Below the pieces are notes generated by a model, which was given only the letters and a program-made list of their open reading frames with translations, ran no database searches and was not told the origin of the DNA. From Chaetoderma sp. LZ-2023a (lineage: Eukaryota > Mollusca > Caudofoveata > Chaetodermatida > Chaetodermatidae): a stretch of DNA of 64,000 nt. The position numbers and the translations under genes were made by a program. Positions 27,440-38,164 of the stretch are shown one piece after another (position 1 is the stretch's first letter; each line of letters begins with the position of its first letter). The stretch covers positions 85,780,021 to 85,844,020 of the forward strand of contig CM067373.1 of NCBI GenBank assembly GCA_034401795.1, in the 5' to 3' direction.

Positions 27440-27680
27440 ACCTTGGTTCTACGTCAATGCAGTACATCTCAGAAATTACATGTCCCTAAAACAAGATAAG
27501 ACGTAATGTTGAATATGTTGGACTTAATTTGATTGGAAGTCATTGCTGCCTAAGGCAGCAATGAGTTCCAATTAAATTAAGTTTAAAATATTCAACAGAA
27601 CATTTTTTACATCGTGTTCAAAATTGTACTAACTAATATGTTTCCGTTTTTGGCTTTAGAAACGTGCTATGTTATTTATG
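27440..27680. repeat. Family 2 hairpin MITE
   Basis: GCAGTACATCTCAGAAATTACA, then GTTGAATATGTTGG, GGAAGTCATTGCTGCCTAAG, GCAGCAATGAGTTCC and AAAATATTCAACAGAACATT, then TTACATCGTGTTCAAAATTGTAC. The same flanking blocks surround the hairpin at 36.0 kb, so this family differs from family 1 outside the hairpin. Confidence 0.65.
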
Positions 27681-27839
27681 AGCTGTATGCCTCCTGTAGT
27701 ATTGTCTGCTATTATTGGGTACTATTCTCTATAATCGGGATATCAGTTTCAGGTCCTAGTTGAATTGTGCCCTATAATAAATAGTCCATAGAGTTCTATT
27801 TAAAACAGGGAGTTTGTGAATTTTTTTTTGCTAGATTTC

Positions 27840-28260
27840 TAAATCATGTAACCCAAATTCTAGGTGTAACCACCGTTATTATGTTTATATTGTGGATAGT
27901 AAACGAAATAATGAGGAAAATACGTCTGGCTGGCAGCCATCTTGAAATGCAATATGGCCGCAATTCAATTCATTTTGTAATAGCATCACTTAAACCAATG
28001 GAGCCCAAAATCTAGGTGTAACCACTGGAATCGTGTTTATAACGTGGATAGTAAATGAGATAATAATGAAAATATTTCTGGCTGGCAGCCTTCTTGAAAT
28101 CCAAGAAGGCCGTCATTCTAACGAATATATAATGGCATTATTTACGTCCTTGGCACCCAAACGCTAGGTATAACCACTGGAATTTTGTCCACAACTGGCT
28201 TAATAAGCTAGAAACTGATAAAAACAGTTTCTGAGAGGCGGCCATTTTTAACTATTTAGA
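27840..28260. repeat. Minisatellite, about 151-bp period, three units
   Basis: The landmark CTAGGTGTAACCAC (third copy CTAGGTATAACCAC) recurs at about 27860, 28011 and 28163. Each unit then has a GTGGATAGTAAAxGAxATAAT-like stretch, CTGGCTGGCAGCC and a CTTGAAATxCAA segment. The third unit diverges toward its end. Confidence 0.7.
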
Positions 28261-28524
28261 GTGGCTTAAGCCTATTTGCCAAAAAGCTAGCAAAAACAAA
28301 TTTCACAAATATACACAACCCTATATAACCCGGATATAGTTTCAGGCACACGTTGAAATGTTTCCGCGATATCCATCAGTGAATGCGCGCGCATGCTGTG
28401 GTACCGGTACTCCAAGTCCTGTTACTGAAGAGACCCGCGGTATACGAGAAACGCCATCTTCCTCACCCTGTGTGGGGTCACCGTCCGGGTATACGCGGAG
28501 GGTATGAATCTAAAAATAGAACAT

Positions 28525-28870
28525 AAAACGACATGAATGGCGGGGCGGGTCGGCGGGCGGGGCGGGGGATGGGCGAATGGACGACCGAACGAATGAATGA
28601 ACAAGCGAATGAACGAACCAACGTCTCCTCAATCAATGGATGGATGGGTTGATGGGTGGGATATGATGAGGTGGTGTATGATGATTTGGGGTTGCTGTGT
28701 GGGGTGGCTGAGTGGGGTGGATGGATGGACGGATAGACTGACGGACGACCGGATGGACGGATGGACGGATGGATCTGTGGGTGGATGGGTCGGTGAGTGA
28801 GTATGCGGGTGGCTGGATGGTGGGGCTGGGGCTGGCTGTGGATGGTCGATGGGTGGGTGAGAGGGCGAGT
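28525..28870. repeat. Degenerate (GGAT/GGGT/GGGC) tetranucleotide tract
   Basis: Runs of GGCGGGTCGGCGGGCGGGGC, GAACGAATGAATGAAC, GGATGGATGGGTTGATGGGT and GGACGGATGGACGGATGG. All keep a four-base register while the unit drifts. Open frames here are translations of this tract, not genes. Confidence 0.85.
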
Positions 28871-28918
28871 CCATAAATGCACATAGCAATGTAGCTTTAT
28901 CTCTCCTATGACCATACT

Positions 28919-29063
28919 TTAAATATGTATATACAGGTTAGATTGAATTATGGAGTGATTGGGCAATGGAGCTTCTTTCAGCAACTGTTCAACTAGTTCG
29001 TAATCGACATCGTAAACGTTCTGAAGATGCGACTGGTTATAAGTAGCTAATGCAATATGGGCA
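28919..29063 (-). CDS. Possible C-terminal exon of the receptor gene (very tentative)
   Basis: The minus strand reads KNNAHIALATYNQSHLQNVY and DVDYELVEQLLKEAPLPNHS to a stop at 28919. An AG at about 29064 would give phase 0, the phase left by the TM7 exon at 29654. The pyrimidine tract is poor and the acceptor lies at the edge of a MITE-like repeat. It may be chance. Confidence 0.2.
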
Positions 29064-29065
29064 TT

Positions 29066-29312
29066 GTTCTTAACCGTTGAAACCTCAAATATTCCAGAAA
29101 ATTTCACATTTTTCATAGAAAATGTTGATTTGCAGACCAAGAGTAGACTAGTTTTGAAAATTTATCACTGGAATGACTGCCTCAGTTATCGAGCCAATCA
29201 TTACAATGATAAACTTTCAAAAATAGTCTTCTCTTGGTCTACAAATGGGCATTTCTCAAGACCCCTACAGAAGCCGTTTTTGGCCGGTTTGAGTGTTAAT
29301 GGGTTACCCATT
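29066..29312 (+). repeat. TTAACC-type MITE-like element
   Basis: TTAACCGTTGAAACC at the left and GTGTTAATGGGTTACCC at the right. Internally TTTGCAGACCAAGAGTAG, TCACTGGAATGACTGCC and TCTTCTCTTGGTCTAC, the inverted partner of the first. It is a palindromic element related to copies at 33.2 and 55.2 kb. Confidence 0.6.
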
Positions 29313-29653
29313 TGAAGACTGAAATCACGGAATCTCGATCCCCAGACAATCATACATGCAGAATCTGTCAACACACTAAATATGTTCAAACTCCCAGCTC
29401 TCACTCAGTCAAATTAGTTTTAATATTTAACACAATATTGCTTGTAATTGTGCCATATATATACACCATAACTCCCCTGAGATAAAAATCTTTTATTGAC
29501 CATAGCATGTAAATAAATGTATTAACTCCTAATCATGACCTAACAAAATAAGACATGGTTTTTGACTACAAATCACTATGACGCGATACGTCAATAGGCA
29601 TAGATCTGTCATTGAGTGTTTACCGTACAATATGCAGAGACAGCTAAACTAAC

Positions 29654-29759
29654 CTTAGGTACAAAGATCAGCATTAGAGTTATTGTGACGCGGACTTGTA
29701 AGTCTACAAACAGCATCGCGAAGTACACATCAGGACCAATTGGCACGGCGATAAACTCG
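29654..29759 (-). CDS. GPCR exon: transmembrane helix 7
   Basis: Acceptor TTGATGTTTCAG at 29760 and donor AAG|GTTAGT at 29653. The 106 bases encode EFIAVPIGPDVYFAMLFVD followed by LQVRVTITLMLIFVPK, the last hydrophobic helix ending in the K typical of the class C TM7 boundary. It starts with one base completing the Thr codon split from the previous exon and ends in phase 0. Confidence 0.8.
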
Positions 29760-29929
29760 CTGAAACATCAATATAATTAGTCAAAATCGTATTAAGACAG
29801 ACCCGTATTTTGAAGCCAGGAGATTGTAGTAGTCCCTTATGAAGACATGTGTTTGGAAGACCTGTCAAAACATGGTATCAGTATTAACGTACTGGATCTG
29901 TCACTCGAGTGTCTGACGTCATAATCAAT

Positions 29930-30255
29930 TCATAAATTCAGTTTCTTAGGCAATCATATGACGTCGTAATCAACTATGTGATGTTTAGACTGATGTCATA
30001 ATCAATTACATCATGAATGACTCAATTTAGTACGTCTTAAACGCTTAATGGACCGTCATGTTGTACGAATTTTATGTCTTTCATATTTATAGGCAGCAAA
30101 AGCACCCTGTCAAATTAGTTTCAAAATATTCAACAGCTTGCCTGAATAATTTTCTAGAAATTAAGATTCAGAGAGTGCTGCGATCGATCGCAACACGGTC
30201 AAAGCGTGGGTGGAGCTTAGCTAGAGACGGCGAACATGGCAAAAACTGAATACCT
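29930..30255 (-). repeat. Family 1 MITE copy, first hairpin arm lost
   Basis: CAATCATATGACGTCGTAAT, TGTTGTACGAATTTTATG, AGTTTCAAAATATTCAACAG, GATCGATCGCAACACGG and GTGGGTGGAGCTTAGCTAGAG follow in the usual order. TGACGTCA lies just upstream at about 29914. It sits in the intron preceding the TM7 exon. Confidence 0.7.
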
Positions 30256-30269
30256 CCATCGGGTCTCTC

Positions 30270-30585
30270 GTAAGTTAGCTGACGTCACAATGATAATGAA
30301 GCAGTGCCACATCACGAAAATTAAAAAATCCGTCACTAATGTACGAGTTTATTGTCTTTGAAGAATTTATAATTTAATACACATTCTATTGAATATTATT
30401 AACCTAATTTGCCATAGCAACAGCACAGAATGAAATAAGTTTCAAAATATCCAACAGCTTACCTATATAGTTACCTTGAAAATGGGAATCTGGGTTCAAA
30501 GTGTGAACTTCGATTCAAATACGCGTACAAAGTGGGCTGAGTTCGGCTAAAATGGGGGATGGCATAGCTAGACATGGATTACTTA
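30270..30585 (-). repeat. Family 1 MITE, diverged copy
   Basis: GCTGACGTCACAATGATAAT, AAATCCGTCACTAATGTACG, CTATTGAATATTATTAACC, AGTTTCAAAATATCCAACAG, CTTACCTATATAG and GGCATAGCTAGACATGG. It is more diverged than its neighbour and resembles the copy at 37.2 kb. Confidence 0.6.
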
Positions 30586-30623
30586 CGCCCATGGCGTGAA
30601 TATTGCAGTCGGTGCCGTCTATC

Positions 30624-30866
30624 TATATGCCTGCCTGCCTGCCTGCCTACCTGGCTGTCTGCCTGTCGCAATGTCCGCATGCCTGCACGTATGCCTGTCT
30701 ACCTACCTATCTGTCTGTCTGTCTGGCTGGCTGGCTGGCTGTCCGTCCGTCCATTCCGCCCGTACGTCCGCCCGCCTGCCCGCCCGCCCGCCCGCCCGCC
30801 CGCCCGCCCGCCCGCCTGCCTGCCTGCCTGCCTGCCTGCCTGACTGACTGACTGACTGACTGCCTG
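30624..30866. repeat. Compound tetranucleotide array CTGC > CTGT > CTGG > CCGC > CTGC > CTGA
   Basis: Unbroken four-base register with the unit changing in steps: CTGC (30627), CTGT (30709), CTGG (30722), CCGT, CCGC (30778-30812), CTGC (30813-30840), CTGA (30841-30862). The Cys/Pro/Arg-rich open frames here are artefacts. Confidence 0.95.
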
Positions 30867-31306
30867 ATTGTACGCCTGCCTGACTTCCCGACTTCCTGCT
30901 TTCCTGCCTATCAAAATATTCCCCTTTAATGCCAATTTTGAACACTTTCCAGCAGATTTATCAACATACACATAAAAAATTGCCGTTTGTGACTATGTGT
31001 AGACCTAAGGTGTTTTATAGCCCTTTTGAGCCGTTGGCCCCCAACTATAGGTGCTTACACCTCAGGAATTGGCTGACACGTGGCCAAGTGCTCGTGCAGG
31101 CGGGGACCTTTTCTTTGAGAAATCACAATCTGCACAGAATATTAACTCAACTAATATAGCGTCAAATATATAGTTGCAACGAAAATGGAGTCACGGCGTT
31201 GCACGCTGTGTAAATTACATAGATATCAGCAGATATATTATGGCTTATGCAAGGTTTGTCCATTTTTATTGGGATACAACAACTTTAACGATTATTGATC
31301 ACTTAC

Positions 31307-31445
31307 GTAATAATGATGAGGAATGTTCCAAGTAAAACTGCATTGTATATAGACCATGTAATGAAGCGGCTTTCGTTGAATTGTGACGGCGCTTTCCGTA
31401 CTGCATATGATAAATACACACCCCAGAGTAAGAACAAACACTCGA
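31307..31445 (-). CDS. GPCR exon: transmembrane helices 5 (end) and 6
   Basis: Acceptor TTTCTTTCATTCAG at 31446 and donor AC|GTAAGT at 31306. It encodes VECLFLLWGVYLSYAVRK, then APSQFNESRFITWSIYNAV and LLGTFLIIIT. WGVYL followed by R-K-x-P-x-x-FNE is the class C signature between TM5 and TM6. It starts with two bases that complete the Val codon begun in exon 37605-37816 and ends with two bases of the Thr codon completed at 29759. An overlapping frame continues into the adjacent microsatellite and is not coding. Confidence 0.88.
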
Positions 31446-31487
31446 CTGAATGAAAGAAAATAGATAAATAAATGAATAAAATAGAAT

Positions 31488-31608
31488 GAATAAATGAATG
31501 GATTAATGAATGAATGAATGAATGAGCGAGCGAGCGAGCGAGCGAGCAGTCGGGCGGGCGGGCGGGCGGGCGGGCGGGCGGGCGGGCGGGCGGGTGACTA
31601 AATGAATG

Positions 31609-31679
<71 letters not shown>

Positions 31680-31737
31680 TTATTAATTAATTAATTAAGC
31701 AATCACGCTATCAAGCAATCAATCAATCAATCAATAC
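31488..31737. repeat. Compound tetranucleotide array GAAT > GAGC > GGGC > CAAT
   Basis: AATGAATGAATG (31490), GAGC (31525-31546), GGGC/CGGG (31551-31594), GAAT, then about 16 CAAT units (31608-31680) and a degraded continuation. It lies only 43 bp upstream of the acceptor of the TM5-6 exon. Confidence 0.95.
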
Positions 31738-31739
31738 TT

Positions 31740-33190
31740 ATTGTTTTTATTGTGCATAGCATTTGGAGTATTCGTGGTCTTGCTAATATCGTAAAATCGT
31801 CTACTTCAACATCCTAGCCTAATAGTGTGGTGAAGCAACACATTTCTTGACGGGTGCTATGATAGTTTGACATTATGTTGTCATGCGTAGAATAGTTAGC
31901 GGTTCGATGCGTCATGCACACCATGGATTTTACTGAACTGACGTCACCGGCTATCGCTACATTTCGTTGCATTCGTGTCTAGCGAGATCCCCTTAGATAC
32001 GAGATTATGGGAAAAGTCTCGTGTGTAATGAGTGGCCATTGGCATAGTAATTTCTACTAGAATATGGTGATGAAGAGAATATTCAATTCTTAGGGCATTC
32101 ATACCAGACACTATAATTTCACATAAAGCGAGATAATATGAACCGCATAGTCTTCTGTATGAATGTTAATTAACAGAAACATAGTCCCTCTTAATTCGTC
32201 TTAAAATTCAAAATGAACCCACACAAAATGAGGACAAGAACCCGCTGACATTGCGTGGACGTTGATATCACAAGAACCACTGGATGGATCGAGTCGATTT
32301 TAATGTCCATATCCAGCTAGTGATGCGGGGGCGTGGGGTGAGGGTGGGGTGGGGAGGGGTGGGGGTAAGCTAATATGAGCAGCAACACGATCCATAGTGC
32401 TGCGTTTACAGTCCCACTACAGAGATTATATATAGACTGTGCCCAGACCTGCCTGGTCTCAGAAGTGGAGTCTTCATGGTCTTGTAACAGTCTCGTCGGT
32501 TTGATGGCATAACAAGATGGCCGGTCATTACGTTAGAGATATGTTCTCGGCTCGGAGCCACGCCTCTATTTTTAGATTGCAACTCATCTCAGAGTGAAAG
32601 TGTTGAGATGATCGGTCTATAGATTAATGTTCATGATTGCAGCACTGATTGTTATCAGTAAGTACCTTTGTCACATATATTCACTGACATTTTGTACTAC
32701 ATATGGGTTTATATTACACTTGAATGGATTCCTATGGAGTGTTCAATGACTTATTTGGTGTGCTCGATAACTTTGTTAGGATCCTGACATATTGTCAGTA
32801 GAACTGATCAAGTTTCAAGTCTGTGTGTCACGCGGCACTAAGTTGCATGATTATTTTCTAAAGCATGATTTTTACCAGATCAACATGACATAGTCCTAAT
32901 GACAACAAACGTTAAGGACATCCACTATAAAGTTTCTGAGTAGAACACGAAAGCGCCTTGCACTGTAATTAGAAGTAGTGTAAACTCTGCTATTTTTGCA
33001 ATGAGGACACCACGCGACGCATGACATTCACCCCTCTTGTGTCAACATCGCCTAAAGCGCTCAAAATACTACAGGATATATATTAATTAAACATTTTGAT
33101 GATCAATATTGTTCAAGATATTTTAATTTTAGAAGACTATTTTTGTAAATTCACCACTGAATTTTTTCGCCGGCTTAACCATTAAAGGGG
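31740..33190. other. Intronic non-coding stretch
   Basis: A G-rich run lies at 32330-32370 (GGGGGCGTGGGGTGAGGGTG). At about 32625-32655 an ATG with a short hydrophobic run (MIAALIVI) is followed by GTAAGTACC, which could be a small first exon on the plus strand, but nothing downstream confirms it. No repeat family is recognised. Confidence 0.4.
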
Positions 33191-33194
33191 TAAT

Positions 33195-33412
33195 GGTAAA
33201 GAAATTTTAAATTTTTACTTAGCCAGTGTCTATCTGCAGGCCGAGAGAAGAGATTTTTTGGAAAATTACCACTAGAATGACTGGCTCGGTTACAGAGCCA
33301 GTCAATCTAGTGGTAAATATTCAAAAATGCTCTTCTCTAGGCCTTTCAAATAGCCATGGCTGAAGATCACTGCAAAGTTGTTTTTGGTCAGTTTGACCAT
33401 TAAAGGGTTGAG
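33195..33412. repeat. TTAACC-type palindromic MITE-like element
   Basis: Left end CCATTAAAGGGGTAATGG and right end GACCATTAAAGGGTTGAG. Long inner arms pair AGAAGAGATTTTTTGGAAAA and TTACCACTAGAATGACTGGC on one side with GCCAGTCAATCTAGTGGTAA and AAATGCTCTTCTCT on the other. It is the most palindromic copy of this family. Confidence 0.65.
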
Positions 33413-33869
33413 TTTACACAAGATGGCTAACCCTGGGACAACGTGGTAAGTGGGACTTACAGATCGTGCTCAACTGTAACCATATTCTAATTGTGCAGGG
33501 CTAGCTGTGCTATACTGCTCAGCAAACGTAGCGCGATGTATCCAGCACCAAGAGACGTGGATGTGATTGCTCGGTTTTATTGTGCCTCTTGCTATTTAGA
33601 TTTGATTACATATATTGCTGAATGGTTGAAGCGTTTGAGGGGCGTAATACTTAAAACAACTGTTGCACAGCCCATCATGGAGTATGAAATAGTATATTTA
33701 TAAGAAGGTTGTGAAAGCACAAAGTACGGTGACTGGAGTTCATGATGTGCAACTAACCATGATGGGTGAGTTACACTAATATGTATATGAATGTGAAAAT
33801 TTAGATATGTTATAAATATGGTGCTGTGATATGATGATGTAGTGGGGGTGTGGGGTGGGGGGGGGTGGA

Positions 33870-34205
33870 GTCCGCCGAGGCGAATGCTGTCCACACTTGT
33901 GATTCCTCTGGAGCGATTCTTGGGTATCAGGGCTTGCAGACCCGCAAACTAGCCACGGGCGGCGCGGTGGAAGTTAACTTTCACCAGTTGTCTTTCTGTT
34001 GCGGGAGAAGTGTCCTTCAGAACAAGATGATACGATGCGGCACAAGCGGAACTCGGTCGGAGTCTAGTACCGAACTAAATGTGTCTGAGTTCCTTCGCAG
34101 CAAGCGGTGGGCTGCGGCAGCGCTTCTCGACGATGGCGCAGTACGGGAAGCATCGGCAGGTTCAGCAGTGGTCTATGTTTTTCCGAGTATCTCACAAGCT
34201 TGATT
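33870..34205 (+). other. GC-rich open frame of unknown strand
   Basis: A 340-bp CpG- and GC-rich island in AT-rich surroundings. It stays open on plus for 117 codons (GAILGYQGLQTRKLATGGA, SSTELNVSEFLRSKRWAAAA) and partly on minus (DASRTAPSSRSAAAAHRLLR). It could be a coding exon or a CpG-rich regulatory stretch. No domain is recognised and no convincing splice sites were seen. Confidence 0.2.
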
Positions 34206-35298
34206 AGACTCGCTGTTGTCGTCTTGAGGAAGCAGACTCGTCAGGATTTCTAATGGTACCAAACATTCCTAGGAACTTTCGTGATCATGGCCATTAATTC
34301 GAGGAGGAAGTTGTGCACAGATTATATATACAACCTAAAAGTGCCCACTCAGTCATCGGCATCACGCGAACGTGGCCATGTTCTACCCTATGAAAGAAAA
34401 TCTGTCCAATACGTTGGGGTGGGTGGGGGTGCTCCCAGTGGCCTGGCGCAGGCTCAAAGAGTGCAAATCGTGTCAGACATTCTTGCCTCTGCGCTTGCAT
34501 TGAGTACAGCCATCTACAGGGGCAGCCGTGGCATAGCCCGGGGCAGCGTTTTACTGGTTCCGGGTTCCCGTTACCCGACCACAATTATATATTATGACTA
34601 TATATTCAATATGATGTTGATGTACATTAATATGCTTAGATCAGAAAATACTTAAGGATTGCATTGTGGTAGCTTCGTTTATTTGTTATCAACAGTTTGC
34701 ATGACGCAGGGCATTCATATCGTGATCAAAAGTTGTGATTGGAGCAAATTCATGGCAGGATTCGTACATGTAGCATCTGGAATCTACAGCCATGTACATT
34801 GTCCAATGAAAAGATTATTACGCTCTTGCTCAGGCCATTCCGTGTGTGCCGTTTTGGCCTGGATACGTGGCGTATCGAGTATCGCACATTGCCGTGTATG
34901 CCAGCTATGTGGTATTGTTTACTGCCATATCTATTTACCGTGTAGGCTTGACTGGGACGAACTCTGATAACACAGTTTACTGGGCCGGTACTGGACCAAT
35001 ACCCGAGCAATATAGTCTGGTACCAAACCAGTTACCTGCCTTATTTGGGCGGTTTTGGTGGATCTGTGGCAGTAAATAAGTACCCGCTTTATCAGTTTCT
35101 GGGGGCTAAAAGGGATAAAATATATCACTTAATGTGCAATTGACTGATTCATTATTTAGAGAAACATCTGAGCGGGTTAGCTACATGTGACAGGGATTCA
35201 GTGAAATTGAGACCTGATAATTCACTGCTAAATTCAATTCTACGGAATATGAAGGTGGTTGGATGTTTCACGCTGATGTATATAATGTTATGCAATGG
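34206..35298. other. Non-coding stretch without recognised features
   Basis: Several overlapping short open frames on both strands, none with a motif or splice context I would trust. GC content falls gradually from the island at 33.9 kb. Confidence 0.4.
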
Positions 35299-35690
35299 TC
35301 CTTTCCAGTTTTAGTTATTCCCCGATCATCTCGATCTAAGCTCCACCCACAACTCGACCGTGTTGAGACCGATCGGTATCTGAACTCACTGATTATCAAT
35401 TTACAGAGAGCTATACAGGTAAGCTGTTAAATATTTTGAAACTAAAGACTAATTTGACTAGACGCTGTGCTCCCTATGGCAGTAACAGCGTCCAATCAAA
35501 TTAGTTTCAAAATATTCAACAGAATGTTTATTAAATGGTAAAGCCATACGATTCGTACAACGTGTCGGACTATTAAGCGTTAAAGACGGAGTATATTGAG
35601 TCATTTATAACGTCATGATTGTGACGTCATCTTACACGTTGCGTAGTTGATTATGACGTCATATGATGGGTGGATAAACTTGGAAAGGTA
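35299..35690 (+). repeat. Family 1 MITE, full-length
   Basis: Begins GTCCTTTCCAGTTTTAG and ends AAACTTGGAAAGGTA, an imperfect terminal inverted repeat. It contains AGCTCCACCCAC, GTTGAGACCGATCGGTAT and ACTATACAGGTAAGCTG, a hairpin around CTGTGCTCCCTATGGCAGTA, GCCATACGATTCGTACAACG, and TGACGTCA at 35626 and 35653. Length is 392 bp. Confidence 0.8.
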
Positions 35691-35869
35691 TAGGAAGGAG
35701 TAAATACGGGCCAATGACGGATTTGCTTCCAGAGTAAATGCTGAGACGGGAGGAGCCTGGTGTTCATAACACACTACACAAAAACAGAATAGAGTGCATG
35801 GATACATGATAAGGTCTTTCACACAAACTTCTACTCGCGACTAATAACAGACCATAGTACTGTATGATT

Positions 35870-36170
35870 ACGATGATTACAAAATGGCGCAGTCTTTCAG
35901 ACTCCAGGACGCTAATGAGAAAGATGTAATTTCTGATATTTGATTTCAGTACATCTCAGAAATAACGTAGTATGTTTCCAAAACAAAGTAGGGCCTAAAA
36001 CGTACTTTTGAATATTTTGAACATACTTGGACTGGAAGATATCGCTGCTTAAGCCAGCAATGTCTTTCACTCCAATTATGTTCAAACTATTCAACAGACC
36101 GTTTCTTACATCGTGTTCAAAATTGTACAACTAGTAACTAACATGTTTATGTTGTCTTGGAATCATGTTA
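35870..36170. repeat. Family 2 hairpin MITE
   Basis: AGTACATCTCAGAAATAACG, TGAATATTTTGAACATACTTGG, AGCCAGCAATG, TTCAAACTATTCAACAGACC and TTACATCGTGTTCAAAATTGTAC. Flanks agree with the copy at 27.44 kb. Confidence 0.65.
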
Positions 36171-36606
36171 ACTTATTTATTAGCTGCTTTATACATAATA
36201 ATGCCGTGTTTCAGGCATACACATTAAGAAAGCTAATACGGCTGCTCTCCGGAGGTGGGCCTATTACATATATATGATTATAGAATTCTGTAATGTTTCA
36301 GACATTTCCACGCAGCTAGTAAGAAAGTTCTGTGTCTTTATGATACATGTATGATTAGAAACTATTAGTGTTTCAGACATAGGCCTCCAGCAGGCTAGTA
36401 AGAAAGCTATGTAAATGTTTTATGATATCTTATAATAGCTTAATATTTCAGTGTTTTTGTAGACACGGGTCGCTATGTGAAATGTTCAATGTGAGCTTTA
36501 GTATGTACAATTATATATGGATACATTACCAGCTGCGATATGAGAGGTGCATGTGGTTCACAGTAGGTCAGGTTTAAAGATATGTGTGTTACAAGTATGT
36601 AATGTA

Positions 36607-36990
36607 CAAATCCGTTTATCCATCAATCATATGATGTCATAACGTGACGTGTACGATGGCGTCATAATCAATGACGTAATGAATGAGGTAGAAAAGTTCG
36701 TCACGAACGTATAATTGGTGACGGACTAAGCGTTGTTGTACGAATTGTATGTCTTTACTATTTAATAAACATGTTAAATATTTTGAAAATAATTTGAGTG
36801 AGCGGTGGTGCTGCCATAGGCAGCAACAGCCCCCAGTCAAATTAGTTTCAAAATGGTCAACAGCTTACCTGTATGGTTTTCTGGAAATTATAGTCAGTGA
36901 GGTCAGCGATCGATCGATCCCAACACGAGTGAGGTGTGGGTGGAGCTTAGCTAGAGATGGGTGGGGCATAGCTAAAACTGGATTCTTCCA
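36607..36990 (-). repeat. Family 1 MITE, full-length
   Basis: TCCGTTTATCCATCAATCAT at the left and GCTAAAACTGGATTCTTCC at the right. CATGTTAAATATTTTGAAAA and CCATAGGCAGCAACAGCCCC form the hairpin. GATCGATCGATCCCAACACG and GGTGGAGCTTAGCTAGAG follow. Its CRE sites have decayed to ATGATGTCAT and ATGGCGTCAT. Confidence 0.8.
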
Positions 36991-37189
36991 TTAATTTTAC
37001 TAGTAATCATATTATAAATAATAATATGATTTTAATCATTAGCCGAATATTTCGCAAATCCTGCATTTTATTATCCATATGCAAATTTTACTAGTATTTG
37101 ACTAATTGTGGGGTCAGTTCCTGATAATGCATATTGTCAGGATATAGCTCAACCTGGCCTCGCCCCAGCCCTATGGAGAGATCCGATCT

Positions 37190-37545
37190 GTCACTCAAGT
37201 ATATTATGTCATAATCAGATCTGTCACGTTCCCTGACGTCACAATCAAGATGACGTAGCTCCGTCACGAAAATCGAAAATCATGTCACGAAAGTGTACGA
37301 AAATGTATGAATCTATAATTTAATAAACGTTCCGTTTTAAAATTTTTGAAACTAATTTAACATGGACAGCAACAGACCGCATACAAATTAGTTTTTAAAA
37401 TATTCAACAGCTTACATTGAAGTTTAGATTTTGGAAATTCGTGTTTCAAGTTTCAAGTCGATTCCAAAAATGGTTTAGCTAGACCTTGGCGGGGCATAGC
37501 TAGACCTGGGCGGGACATAGCTGGAAATGGCTCGCTCTATGATTT
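37190..37545 (-). repeat. Family 1 MITE, diverged copy
   Basis: CCTGACGTCACAATCAAGAT, GTCACGAAAGTGTACGAAAA and ACGTTCCGTTTTAAAATTTT, the half-arm AGTTTTTAAAATATTCAACAG, and duplicated GGGGCATAGCTAGACCTGG and CGGGACATAGCTGG ends. It lies 60 bp downstream, in gene orientation, of the TM4 exon. Confidence 0.6.
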
Positions 37546-37604
37546 AAACATACTTTTATTGTTCAAAAGACAATAGGGATTGAGTCACAAGTTGTCTCCA
37601 TTAC

Positions 37605-37816
37605 CTCCTGAAGCGGCGTATTCCCATAATGCACCATCACATCTGATGTACTTCAAACCTACTCGTGTCGTTATTACGACTATGTGTGGCGCTGACAGTA
37701 CCGTCCATACCAGCAGGTAAGTGACGGCAAATAACAGGACCGGAATCATATATCTTAGTAACACTTTGTCCGGTAAGAATACACGTTTTCTGGTCCTTGC
37801 AAAAATTGTTGAAATC
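37605..37816 (-). CDS. GPCR exon: intracellular loop 2, transmembrane helix 4, extracellular loop 2
   Basis: Acceptor ATCTGATTTTACAG at 37817 and donor GGAG|GTAATG at 37604. Reads ISTIFARTRKRVFLPDKVL, LRYMIPVLLFAVTYLLVWTV, LSAPHIVVITTRVGLKYIR and CDGALWEYAASG. The helix plus GLKYIRC, whose Cys pairs with TM3 in class C receptors, places it clearly. The first base closes a codon begun in the missing TM3 exon, probably R of a K-T-W-R-like motif. It ends with one base of the Val codon completed at 31445. Confidence 0.88.
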
Positions 37817-37854
37817 CTGTAAAATCAGATATTGAGTATATATCACTAAAGGGA

Positions 37855-38065
37855 ATTATTTAAAGGAAATCTCACCTTATCTTTTACTAACCATTCAGGT
37901 GATAGAAGTTGCCACCCATAATCCATTCCTGACATTTGAGCTTTTTATCATGCCGACAACGAAAGATATGCAAGCTTTAGTAGTTAGATGTTGATACATT
38001 TCTACAGCCTATGATGGCTGTCATGATTTTCTTTTCAACAAATCAGAAGAAACCTAGCGTATCTG
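37855..38065 (-). repeat. Family 4 repeat, half copy
   Basis: AAAGGAAATCTCACCTTATC, TTACTAACCATTCAGGTGAT, TGCCGACAACGAAAGATATG, GCCTATGATGGCTGTCATGA and AACCTAGCGTATCTGCC. All recur in reverse order and strand at 52455-52665. Confidence 0.75.
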
Positions 38066-38164
38066 CCTCTGGCAGTTCCTGTTTAATTTGCCGATATTTC
38101 AATATATTTCATTAGGAATTAAAATCGGGCTCTTCTATGATTATTCCAGGGTCGAGACCAGATT

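Noticed and set aside
28478..28915. 145-residue Pro/His/Ser-rich frame and companions
   Set aside because: Explained by the degenerate GGAT/GGGC tetranucleotide tract; open in several frames on both strands.
31940..31950. TGACGTCA-type site outside any MITE
   Set aside because: A single occurrence (CTGACGTCACC) is compatible with chance; no neighbouring promoter elements.
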